Below are positions 1 to 5,732 of a DNA stretch of 5,744 nucleotides, in pieces. Below the pieces are notes generated by a model. The model had not been told where the DNA came from, did not search any database, and worked only from the letters and a program-made list of their open reading frames with translations. Numbering within the stretch: position 1 is the stretch's first letter; each line of letters opens with the position of its first letter. Source of the DNA: an uncultured Clostridia bacterium (GTDB taxonomy: Bacteria; Bacillota; Clostridia; Christensenellales; Borkfalkiaceae); contig CALVPW010000069.1 of assembly GCA_944354085.1 (NCBI GenBank), positions 1-5,744 of the forward strand. The letters are read 5' to 3'. Both the position numbers and the translations under genes were made by a program.

Positions 1-1413
1 TACGCTTCGGAAAATAAAAAGGGCTTTTCCATCCTGCGCGAGGAGTTCGGGTTCGACGGCGCCGTCTATTCCGATTGGGAGGCGGTGCGCGACCGCACGG
101 CGGCAGCCAAAGCGGGGCTGGATATCGAATTCCCCTTCAATCAGGCGAATTACGATAAGCTCGTCGAAGATTTTAAGGCGGGGCGCATCACGGAGGAGGA
201 AGTGGACGCGTGCGCGGCGCGCGTGCTCGATCTTGTATACCGCGTGGAAGAACTGCGCAAATCGCGCAAAGTGCAGCGCTCGCCCGAGGAGCGCCGTGCC
301 GTTGCGCGCCGCCTTGCCGAGGAGGGCATCGTCCTGATGAAGAACGACGGAACGCTCCCCCTCAAAAAGGGTACGAGCGTTGCGGTGAGCGGGGAGTTCG
401 CCGTACCGGGGCGCTGCAGCCTCGTGGCGGGCGGCGGCTCTTCGATGGTGCGCGTGGACGGCGTCGTCTTCGATCTTCCCGCGCTTTTGCGCGAACGGAC
501 GGACGGGGAAGTCTTGTACGAGGCGGCGTTCTGGACGAAGGGCATCGTCTCCAACTGGCAAAAACCGCATAAAGCCTTTTTGAACGCCGCGCAGAGCGAC
601 GTTGCGGTCGTATGCGTCGGCACGGGGGCGGATATCGAGTTCGAGGGCGGCGACAGGGAGAGCATGCGCCTTTCCGCCGTACAGGAGAACATGATCTTGG
701 AGACCGCCCGCCGCAACGCACATACCGTCGTCGTCCTGTTCGCGGGCAGTGCCGTCGATACGAGCGCATGGCAGGACGCGGTCTCCGCCATCGTCTTGGC
801 GGGCTTCTGCGGCGAACAAGGCGGCGCGCCGCTTGCCGATATTTTGACGGGGCGCGTCTGCCCGAGCGGAAAACTTTCGGAGAGCTTCCCGCTCTGCTAC
901 GAGGATACGCCCGTGTTTGGCGTCTATAAGGATGCCTGCGTGGCGCGCTATCAGGAGGGGCTTGACGTCGGGTACCGTTATTACGATACATACGCCGTTC
1001 CCGTCGCCTTCCCGTTCGGGCACGGGCTGAGCTATGCTTGCTTCGCCTATTCCGATCTCAAAGTCGAATGTGGCGAAAAAGGCGTGCGGGTGCGGTTTTT
1101 TGTGGAAAACACGTCGGATACGGACGGCAAGGAGATCGTACAGCTGTATGTGCGCCCCGTGCAGACGTTCGTATATCGTCCCGAAAAAGAGCTCAAACGC
1201 TACGCAAAAGTATGCTTGAAGGCGGGCGAGAAAAAGGAAGTCTGTTTTGAACTTTCCCAAGATGCGTTTGCCTATTGGTCGACGGCGGTGGACGGCTGGC
1301 GCACGGACGACGGGCTGTACGAGCTCCTCGTCGGCGCGTCCTCGCGCGATATCCGCCTCACGGCAAAGATCGGGTGCGAGCGCGGCGGCTTTTTCCCGTG
1401 CGGGAGGAAATAA
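1..1413 (+). CDS. GH3 family beta-glycosidase (beta-glucosidase-like), 5'-truncated by the window edge
   Basis: Family 3 glycoside hydrolase that would cleave a terminal beta-linked sugar from an oligosaccharide or glycoside with retention of configuration. The reading frame is open from base 1 (first codon TAC), and 470 codons are visible before TAA at 1411-1413. The GTG at 85 lies inside the conserved SDW-x-AV segment, so it is not a start. Visible landmarks, numbered from the first codon: LREEFGFDG leading into the nucleophile motif SDW (Asp 25, bases 73-75); the second alpha/beta domain with EFEGGDRES, where Glu 215 (bases 643-645) aligns by motif with the acid/base Glu of beta-glucosidases; GEQGG (271-275) followed by SGKLSESFP; FPFGHGLSY (337-345); then a C-terminal fibronectin-III-like domain (about 354-458). 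This architecture is that of beta-glucosidase/xylosidase GH3 enzymes, not the short NagZ type. The natural substrate is uncertain; a beta-N-acetylglucosaminidase or glucosaminidase is possible given the neighbours. Any signal peptide would be outside the window. Confidence 0.93.
   Translation, partial: YASENKKGFSILREEFGFDGAVYSDWEAVRDRTAAAKAGLDIEFPFNQANYDKLVEDFKAGRITEEEVDACAARVLDLVYRVEELRKSRKVQRSPEERRAVARRLAEEGIVLMKNDGTLPLKKGTSVAVSGEFAVPGRCSLVAGGGSSMVRVDGVVFDLPALLRERTDGEVLYEAAFWTKGIVSNWQKPHKAFLNAAQSDVAVVCVGTGADIEFEGGDRESMRLSAVQENMILETARRNAHTVVVLFAGSAVDTSAWQDAVSAIVLAGFCGEQGGAPLADILTGRVCPSGKLSESFPLCYEDTPVFGVYKDACVARYQEGLDVGYRYYDTYAVPVAFPFGHGLSYACFAYSDLKVECGEKGVRVRFFVENTSDTDGKEIVQLYVRPVQTFVYRPEKELKRYAKVCLKAGEKKEVCFELSQDAFAYWSTAVDGWRTDDGLYELLVGASSRDIRLTAKIGCERGGFFPCGRK
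1403..1407 (+). promoter_or_regulatory. Ribosome binding site GGAGG for the NahK-like kinase
   Basis: GGAGG lies inside the last codons of the GH3 gene and ends 8 bases before the GTG at 1416. The reading frame of the kinase is open further upstream (an in-frame ATG at 1275), so this site decides the start in favour of GTG 1416, two bases after the GH3 stop codon. Confidence 0.8.
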
Positions 1414-1415
1414 CG

Positions 1416-2501
1416 GTGGATCGCGAATTTGATTTCCCGTCGATCGTCGGAAAATTTTGCGTCGGCGGGCGCTTTTCAGACTGCGTCCGTTACGGCGAGG
1501 GGCACATCAACGATACCTTCAAAGTGACGATGCGGGAGGATGCGGGGGAGACGCACTATATCTTACAGCGCATCAACCACCACCTCTTTTCCGACGTCGA
1601 AAAACTCATGCACAACATCGAGCTCGTCACCGCCTTCTGCCGCAAGAGCGTGCTTGCACGCGGCGGCGATCCCATGCGCGAGTGCCTCACGCTCATCCGC
1701 ACCAAGCAGGATCGGGCGTACTACTTTGACGGCAGCGATTACTTCCGCATGTACGTCTTTATCGAAAACGCCACGACCTACCAGACGGTGCGCGATCCCA
1801 AAGATTTTTACGAGAGCGCGGTGGCGTTCGGCAATTTTGCCGCGCTGCTGGCGGATTTCGACGCCTCGCAGCTGTACGAAGTGCTGCCCGATTTCCACGA
1901 TACCAAAGTGCGGTATCAAAATTTTCTTTCCGCCGTGGAGAAGGACGTGTGCGGGCGCAGAAGGCTGGTCGAGCGCGAGATCGCGTGGGTGAACGCGCAC
2001 AAAGATCTTTGCGGCAAACTCGTGGACGCCGTCAAACAAGGGGAGATCCCGCTGCGCGTCACGCACAACGATACCAAGCTCAACAACGTGATGCTGGACG
2101 ACGCAACGGGCAAGGGCATCGCCGTCATCGACCTCGATACCGTCATGCCGGGCAGCCTTTGCTACGACTTTGGCGACAGCATCCGTTTCGGCTGCAGCAC
2201 GGCGGCGGAGGACGAACCCGATACGGGCAAAGTGCACTTTTCGCTCGATCTGTATCAGGTCTATCTCAAAGGCTATCTTTCGGCGGTGGGGAAGATCACG
2301 CCGCGGGAGAGGGAACTGCTCCCGTGGGGCGCCGTCCTCATGACGTACGAATGCGGGATGCGCTTTTTGACGGACTACCTCGAAGGCGACGTGTATTTCA
2401 GAACGCACCGTCCGCAGCACAACCTCGACCGTGCGCGCACGCAGTTCAAGCTGGTAGACGATATGCTCGCGTGTTTTTCCGAGATGCAGGCGCTCGCATG
2501 A
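1416..2501 (+). CDS. nahK: N-acetylhexosamine 1-kinase (NahK-like, APH/choline-kinase fold)
   Basis: A predicted 361-residue cytoplasmic kinase that would transfer phosphate from ATP to the anomeric C1 hydroxyl of GlcNAc or GalNAc, giving the sugar-1-phosphate used for nucleotide-sugar synthesis or salvage. Length is close to the roughly 360 residues of Bifidobacterium longum NahK. Motifs seen: the nucleotide-binding segment GEGHINDTF (27-35); YILQRIN (48-54); the catalytic loop RVTHNDTKLNN (214-224), with Asp 219 the likely base and Asn 224 a metal ligand; IDLDTVMPGS (238-247), with the Mg-binding Asp; DFGDSIRFG (251-259); and YECGMRFLTDYLEGD (311-325). The last four blocks match what I recall of B. 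longum NahK almost residue for residue, which supports NahK over a generic aminoglycoside phosphotransferase. The start is GTG 1416, with GGAGG 8 bases upstream; the frame is open further upstream, but that would overlap GH3. Some database homologues are labelled mucin desulfatase, which this kinase fold does not support. Substrate preference (GlcNAc or GalNAc) cannot be read from the sequence. Confidence 0.88.
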   Translation: MDREFDFPSIVGKFCVGGRFSDCVRYGEGHINDTFKVTMREDAGETHYILQRINHHLFSDVEKLMHNIELVTAFCRKSVLARGGDPMRECLTLIRTKQDRAYYFDGSDYFRMYVFIENATTYQTVRDPKDFYESAVAFGNFAALLADFDASQLYEVLPDFHDTKVRYQNFLSAVEKDVCGRRRLVEREIAWVNAHKDLCGKLVDAVKQGEIPLRVTHNDTKLNNVMLDDATGKGIAVIDLDTVMPGSLCYDFGDSIRFGCSTAAEDEPDTGKVHFSLDLYQVYLKGYLSAVGKITPRERELLPWGAVLMTYECGMRFLTDYLEGDVYFRTHRPQHNLDRARTQFKLVDDMLACFSEMQALA

Positions 2502-3040
2502 TCTTGGAAGAGGACAAAACGTATTATCTGCACGAGAACGTGACGGGCGAAGAGGACCTTAGATGCCGTTTCCGCTTTCGGCTTTTTAAGGACGCGGCGG
2601 AATTTTTCTTTGACGTCAAAGACGATGCGCTCGTCAGCCCGTTCACGGCGGATAACGAGGATATCTGGCAGGGCGACGCGGTCGAGGTGTTTCTCTCGCC
2701 GAACGGGGATAAAAAGCACTATTACGAGCTGGAAGTCTCGCCCTTTTGCGTGCGCTTTTGGGGCAGGATCTCCAATCCCGACGGAAAAACGCCGCGCCTC
2801 AAAAAGCTCCCGCCTCCCTTTTTTGCAGAGGCGTCGCGCACGGAGGAGGGGTATGCGGTGTATATCCGTCTGCCGCTTTCCGCCCTTAAAAAGTTTGACC
2901 GCAGCCGATTTTGCATGAACGCTTTCCGCATCGACGCGGCGGAAGACGGAACGCAGAAATTGTACGCGCTCCATCCCACGCGCTGCGGAAGTTTTCATAG
3001 ACCCGCATATTTTATCGGACAAAAGGAGGAGAGATCGTGA
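2498..3040 (+). CDS. Small CBM9-like (carbohydrate-binding family 9-like) protein
   Basis: A 180-residue protein dominated by one beta-sandwich domain resembling carbohydrate-binding module family 9. The diagnostic stretch is DIWQGDAVEVFLSPNGD (55-71) followed by YYELEVSP (75-82), the order usual for CBM9-like domains (W-x-GD-x-VEVFL, then a YYE-x-E-x-P strand). A second half with GYAVYIRLPLSAL (118-130) and FRIDAAEDG (143-151) fits the closing strands. There is no signal peptide, lipobox or membrane segment, so it should be cytoplasmic, and no catalytic domain is attached. ATG 2498 overlaps the NahK stop in an ATGA. There is no strong Shine-Dalgarno (only AGG at 2488-2490), so translation probably depends on coupling to the upstream gene. 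The frame continues upstream without a stop, but that part lies inside the kinase gene and is a shadow. The role is unknown: intracellular binding of a sugar, or a structural or accessory role for a neighbouring enzyme, are both guesses. Confidence 0.85.
   Translation: MILEEDKTYYLHENVTGEEDLRCRFRFRLFKDAAEFFFDVKDDALVSPFTADNEDIWQGDAVEVFLSPNGDKKHYYELEVSPFCVRFWGRISNPDGKTPRLKKLPPPFFAEASRTEEGYAVYIRLPLSALKKFDRSRFCMNAFRIDAAEDGTQKLYALHPTRCGSFHRPAYFIGQKEERS
3024..3029 (+). promoter_or_regulatory. Ribosome binding site AGGAGG for nagB
   Basis: A consensus AGGAGG lies within the end of the CBM9-like gene and ends 7 bases before GTG 3037. It supports that GTG as the nagB start although it overlaps the upstream stop codon (GTGA). 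It is the strongest Shine-Dalgarno in the operon, so nagB may be translated independently as well as by coupling. Confidence 0.8.
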
Positions 3041-3759
3041 AGATCGTCGTTACAAAAGATTACGAGGAACTGTCCGCCAAGGCGGCAAAGATCATGCTGG
3101 ACGTGGTGAAAGAGGACCCGTACGCCGTTTTGGGGCTCGCCACGGGCACGACGCCGCTCGGGCTGTACGGGCACATGATCAAAGACCGCGAAAAAAACGG
3201 CACGTCTTACGCGCACGTCCGCACCGTCAACCTCGACGAGTACCAAGGACTGCCCCGCACGCACGCGCAGAGCTATGCGTATTTCATGCGCAAGAACCTC
3301 TTCGAAGGCTTGAAGATCGATCCCGAGAACACGAATATCGAGAACGGCATGGCTGCGGACGAGGAAAAGGAATGCGCCCGCTACGACGCGCTTTTGGAGC
3401 GGCTCCCGCGCGATATCCAGCTTTTGGGGCTGGGGAGCAACGGGCACGTCGCTTTCAACGAACCGGGGACTCCGTTTTCAAGCGGCACGCACGTCGTCAC
3501 GCTTGCCGAAAGCACCGTCAAAGACAACGCGAGATTGTTTTCGGATATTTCCGAGGTGCCGAGGAAGGCGTTCACGATGGGTATCCGTCAGATCATGCAG
3601 GCGAAAAAGATCCTCATTCTGGCGAGCGGGGCGAACAAGGCGGACGCCGTCTTCAAGATGGTGAAAGGGGAAGTGACCGAGCAGGTCCCCGCGTCCGTCC
3701 TGCAGCTGCATCCCGACTGCATCCTCATCGCAGATAAGGAGGCGGCGGCAAAGTTATGA
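3037..3759 (+). CDS. nagB: Glucosamine-6-phosphate deaminase NagB
   Basis: A 240-residue cytoplasmic aldose-ketose isomerase/deaminase converting glucosamine-6-phosphate to fructose-6-phosphate plus ammonia, the step that commits amino sugars to glycolysis. Motifs: the sugar-phosphate-binding loop GLATGTTPLGLY (33-44); NLDEYQGL (65-72), with the ring-opening/proton-transfer Asp 67; LGLGSNGHVAFNEPG (130-144), with His 137 and Glu 142 of the catalytic relay; FTMGIRQIM (179-187); and ASVLQLHPD (219-227). Residue 135 is Asn where E. coli NagB has Asp 141. The short Bacillus-type enzymes also carry Asn there as I remember them, and the length (about 240 against 266 in E. coli) fits that short, typically non-allosteric group. 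Start GTG 3037 has AGGAGG 7 bases upstream and overlaps the previous stop; the stop overlaps the ROK kinase start (ATGA). The reaction assignment is secure; an isomerase acting on another amino-sugar phosphate is unlikely. Confidence 0.95.
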   Translation: MKIVVTKDYEELSAKAAKIMLDVVKEDPYAVLGLATGTTPLGLYGHMIKDREKNGTSYAHVRTVNLDEYQGLPRTHAQSYAYFMRKNLFEGLKIDPENTNIENGMAADEEKECARYDALLERLPRDIQLLGLGSNGHVAFNEPGTPFSSGTHVVTLAESTVKDNARLFSDISEVPRKAFTMGIRQIMQAKKILILASGANKADAVFKMVKGEVTEQVPASVLQLHPDCILIADKEAAAKL

Positions 3760-4703
3760 GTTATTATATCGGGATCGACCTCGGCGGCACGTTCATCAAG
3801 TTCGGTGCGGTGGACGCGGCGGGGAACATCCTCAAAAAACACAAGATCCCCACGCCCGAGGGGTGCGGATACGAGGCGACCGTGTCCGCGATGGCAGAGG
3901 CTGTCAGGACGCTGATCGCAGACATGGGTATGCCGAAAGCCGTCGGGATCGGGAGCCCGGGGGTCATCGACGGTGCGCGCGGCATGCTTGTCACGGGCGG
4001 GAACCTCGGCTGGGAAAACAAGACGCTTGCCGCAGATCTTGGCGCGGCGGCGGGCGTGCCCGTCGCGCTCTGCAACGACGCGAACGCCGCGGCGTACGGG
4101 GAGTATGCCTGCGGCGCGGGGAAAGAATACGCGAGCGTGGTGCTCATCACGCTCGGAACGGGCGTCGGGAGCGGCATCATCCTCGGCGGCAAGCTGTTCA
4201 CGGGCGAGGGCGGTGCGGGCGCGGAGCTCGGGCACACCGTCATCCGTACGGGCGGAGAAAAATGTTCGTGCGGCAGGCGGGGATGCTTCGAGGCGTACGC
4301 TTCGGCGTCGGCGCTCGTGCGGCAGACCAAAGCGGCGATGATCGCCCATCCCGAGAGCAAGATGTGGGAGCTTTGCAGGGGAAGCGCCGATGCGGCGGAC
4401 GGCAGAACGGCGTTCGACGGGATGCGGCAAAAGGATAAGACCGCGCAGAAGGTGGTGGAAAAATACCTCACCTATCTTGCGGAGGGCGTCGCCAACGTGG
4501 TGAACGCGTTCCGCCCGCAGGCGGTGCTCTTAGGGGGCGGGATCAGCGCGGAAGGGGCGTTCATCACCGAGCCCCTTCAGCGCAAAGTGGATGCCCTCGT
4601 GCTGGGCGGCGGAAGGTACGCTCCCGTCGCGATCAAAACGGCGACCCTGAAAAACGACGCGGGGCTCGTCGGTGCGGCAATGTACGCAAAGGAGACGGTA
4701 TGA
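3756..4703 (+). CDS. ROK-family sugar kinase (glucokinase / GlcNAc- or glucosamine-kinase-like)
   Basis: A 315-residue cytoplasmic ATP-dependent hexose 6-kinase of the ROK family. Order of motifs: the phosphate-1 loop GIDLGGTFIKFG (6-17); GIGSPGVIDG (64-73); CNDANAAAYGEY (106-117), with catalytic base Asp 108; the phosphate-2 segment LGTGVGSGIILGG (133-145); ELGH (157-160); and the ROK zinc motif CSCGRRGCFEAYAS (170-183), with Cys 170, 172 and 177 plus His 160 as the expected ligands; then the adenosine-side LLGGGIS (258-264). There is no N-terminal helix-turn-helix, so it is an enzyme and not a ROK repressor. By sequence it resembles Bacillota glucokinases. By context (NagB immediately before, a deacetylase immediately after) the substrate could be GlcNAc or glucosamine. 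It starts at ATG 3756 in an ATGA overlap with nagB. AAGGAGG at 3736-3742 is 13 bases away, longer than usual, so coupling probably matters. Confidence 0.92.
   Translation: MSYYIGIDLGGTFIKFGAVDAAGNILKKHKIPTPEGCGYEATVSAMAEAVRTLIADMGMPKAVGIGSPGVIDGARGMLVTGGNLGWENKTLAADLGAAAGVPVALCNDANAAAYGEYACGAGKEYASVVLITLGTGVGSGIILGGKLFTGEGGAGAELGHTVIRTGGEKCSCGRRGCFEAYASASALVRQTKAAMIAHPESKMWELCRGSADAADGRTAFDGMRQKDKTAQKVVEKYLTYLAEGVANVVNAFRPQAVLLGGGISAEGAFITEPLQRKVDALVLGGGRYAPVAIKTATLKNDAGLVGAAMYAKETV
4688..4694 (+). promoter_or_regulatory. Ribosome binding site AAAGGAG for the PIG-L deacetylase
   Basis: AAAGGAG near the 3' end of the kinase gene lies 5 bases before ATG 4700, supporting that start rather than the in-frame ATG at 4721. 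Confidence 0.7.
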
Positions 4704-5521
4704 TCTATATCCCTGACGGTATGAAAGAAGAAGCGGCGCTTTCCCGTACGACGCATATGGCGATCTCGGCGCATCAGGACGACGTCGAGTTCATGGCGTA
4801 CGCGCCCGTCGCGGCGTGTTTCGGCAAGACGGACGCGTGGTTTGGCGCGGTGATCGTGACGGACGGCGCGGGGAGCCCCAGGAGCGGACTTTACGCAAAC
4901 TATACCGACGAACAAATGAAAGCGGTGCGCGTCGTGGAACAAAAAAAGGCGGCTTTCGTCGGCGAATACAGCTTTCTCGCCATGCTCTCGCAGCCTTCCC
5001 GCGCGGTCAAGGATGCGGGGAACGAGGCGATCGCCGCGGAACTTGCCGACCTCATCAAAAGGGCGCATCCCAAATATTTGTATACGCACAATCTTGCCGA
5101 TAAGCACGAGACGCACGTGGCGACGGCGCTCAAAGTCATTGCCGCGCTGCGGCGGCTCTCGCCAAAGGACCGTCCCGAAAAGGTGTACGGCTGCGAAGTC
5201 TGGCGCGACCTCGATTGGATGAACGACGAGGAGAAGGTCTATCTCGACTGCGGACCGCACCCCAATCTCATGCGTGCGCTCTCCGCGGTGTTCGACAGCC
5301 AGATCGCAGGCGGCAAGCGGTACGATCTTGCGGCGGAGGGGAGGCGGCTTGCCAACGCCACGTTTTCCGCAAGCCACGCGTGCGACACCTATTCTGCGCT
5401 CAATTACGCCATGGATCTGACGCCTTTGATGGATGCGGATACAGATATCGGCGGCTATGTCGCGGGGTATATCGACCGCTTCAAGGCGCAGGTCAATAAG
5501 ACCATCGGTAAATTTTTGTGA
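4700..5521 (+). CDS. PIG-L/LmbE family zinc-dependent N-deacetylase
   Basis: A 273-residue protein of the PIG-L superfamily, whose characterised members remove N-acetyl groups from GlcNAc-containing small molecules (GlcNAc-PI, MshB, BshB, archaeal chitobiose deacetylase). The first metal/catalytic motif is SAHQDDVEF (23-31): His 25 and Asp 28 are the expected zinc ligands and Asp 27 the general base. The second is HNLADKHETH (130-139), with His 139 the third ligand and His 136 or Asp 134 candidates for transition-state support. VIVTDGAGS (51-59) is the usual strand and loop between them. The C-terminal part (about 197-235, DSQIAGGKRYDLA and ATFSASH) extends beyond the minimal core and looks like a subfamily feature. 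There is no signal peptide, so it is cytoplasmic. It overlaps the ROK kinase (ATGA) and is the last gene of the operon. The family is certain; the substrate is inferred only from neighbours: GlcNAc, GlcNAc-6-phosphate or a GlcNAc disaccharide. Confidence 0.92.
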   Translation: MIYIPDGMKEEAALSRTTHMAISAHQDDVEFMAYAPVAACFGKTDAWFGAVIVTDGAGSPRSGLYANYTDEQMKAVRVVEQKKAAFVGEYSFLAMLSQPSRAVKDAGNEAIAAELADLIKRAHPKYLYTHNLADKHETHVATALKVIAALRRLSPKDRPEKVYGCEVWRDLDWMNDEEKVYLDCGPHPNLMRALSAVFDSQIAGGKRYDLAAEGRRLANATFSASHACDTYSALNYAMDLTPLMDADTDIGGYVAGYIDRFKAQVNKTIGKFL

Positions 5522-5549
5522 GGCGTACGTCGCCGTAAACGCAAAGGAT

Positions 5550-5589
5550 AAGCCGACGGGCATCTGCTGTGTCAGATGCCAGTCGGCTT
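5550..5589 (+). terminator. Hairpin after the operon, probable (weak-tailed) terminator
   Basis: AAGCCGAC (5550-5557) pairs with GTCGGCTT (5582-5589), and GGCATCTG (5559-5566) pairs with CAGATGCC (5573-5580). Together they make a 16-pair stem with one internal G/A mismatch and a 6-base loop, 28 bases after the last stop codon. The tail after the stem on the plus strand is only a short T run before CGCATC, so intrinsic termination may be weak; it could equally act as an mRNA 3'-end stabiliser. Confidence 0.6.
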
Positions 5590-5596
5590 TCGCATC

Positions 5597-5636
5597 AAAA
5601 AATAATACGAACCCTACAACAGAGTTCGTATTATTT
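5597..5636 (-). terminator. Rho-independent terminator for tRNA-Ser, possibly bidirectional
   Basis: A 13-pair perfect inverted repeat: 5600-5612 (AAATAATACGAAC) and 5624-5636 (GTTCGTATTATTT), with an 11-base loop. Read on the minus strand it begins 5 bases after the CCA end of the tRNA and runs into T6 (complement of 5597-5602), the expected intrinsic terminator shape. On the plus strand the descending arm itself is T-rich, so it may also stop read-through from the operon. Confidence 0.72.
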
Positions 5637-5641
5637 ACACA

Positions 5642-5732
5642 TGGCGCAGAGAAGAGGATTCGAACCTCCGGACGAGTCACCCCCGTCACACGATTTCCAA
5701 TCGTGCTCCTTAAACCACTCAGACATCTCTGC
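5642..5732 (-). tRNA. tRNA-Ser (anticodon GGA)
   Basis: Read on the minus strand, the acceptor stem GCAGAGA (complement of 5726-5732) pairs with TCTCTGC (complement of 5646-5652), followed by discriminator G and an encoded CCA (5642-5644). The anticodon stem CACGA/TCGTG encloses the loop TTGGAAA, giving anticodon GGA, which reads UCC and UCU serine codons. A long class II variable arm (around GACGGGGGTGACTCGTC) and the T arm GGAGG-TTCGAAT-CCTCT (one G-T wobble) complete the structure. Length is 91 bases including CCA, normal for tRNA-Ser. It is convergent with the sugar operon; its promoter lies beyond the window end. Confidence 0.97.

Noticed and set aside
1275..1415. Upstream extension of the NahK-like kinase to an in-frame ATG at 1275
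   Set aside because: It would overlap the GH3 C-terminal domain by about 140 bases; GGAGG sits 8 bases before GTG 1416, and the length from 1416 matches known NahK.
1563..2420. Minus-strand open frame of 285 codons opposite the NahK-like kinase
   Set aside because: The sense strand encodes a clearly conserved kinase with full catalytic motifs; the antisense protein shows no family motif and only reflects codon bias.
1949..2497. Upstream extension of the CBM9-like protein inside the kinase gene
   Set aside because: The extension is Arg/Gln-rich out-of-frame translation of the kinase; the CBM9-like domain starts right after ATG 2498, which forms a typical ATGA overlap.
3430..3465. NagB motif with Asn instead of the E. 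coli Asp in the D-G-H triad, possible inactivation
   Set aside because: Short Bacillus-type NagB enzymes are active with Asn-Gly-His at this place; the rest of the catalytic set (Asp 67, His 137, Glu 142) is intact.
3588..4430. Minus-strand open frame of 280 codons opposite NagB/ROK
   Set aside because: Arg-, Ala- and His-rich low-meaning composition, opposite two certain genes; a shadow.
5642..5732. tRNA-Ser as an integration (att) site for a mobile island carrying the sugar operon
   Set aside because: The tRNA 3' end does face the operon, but no second copy of the tRNA 3' segment, integrase or transposase is visible in the window.
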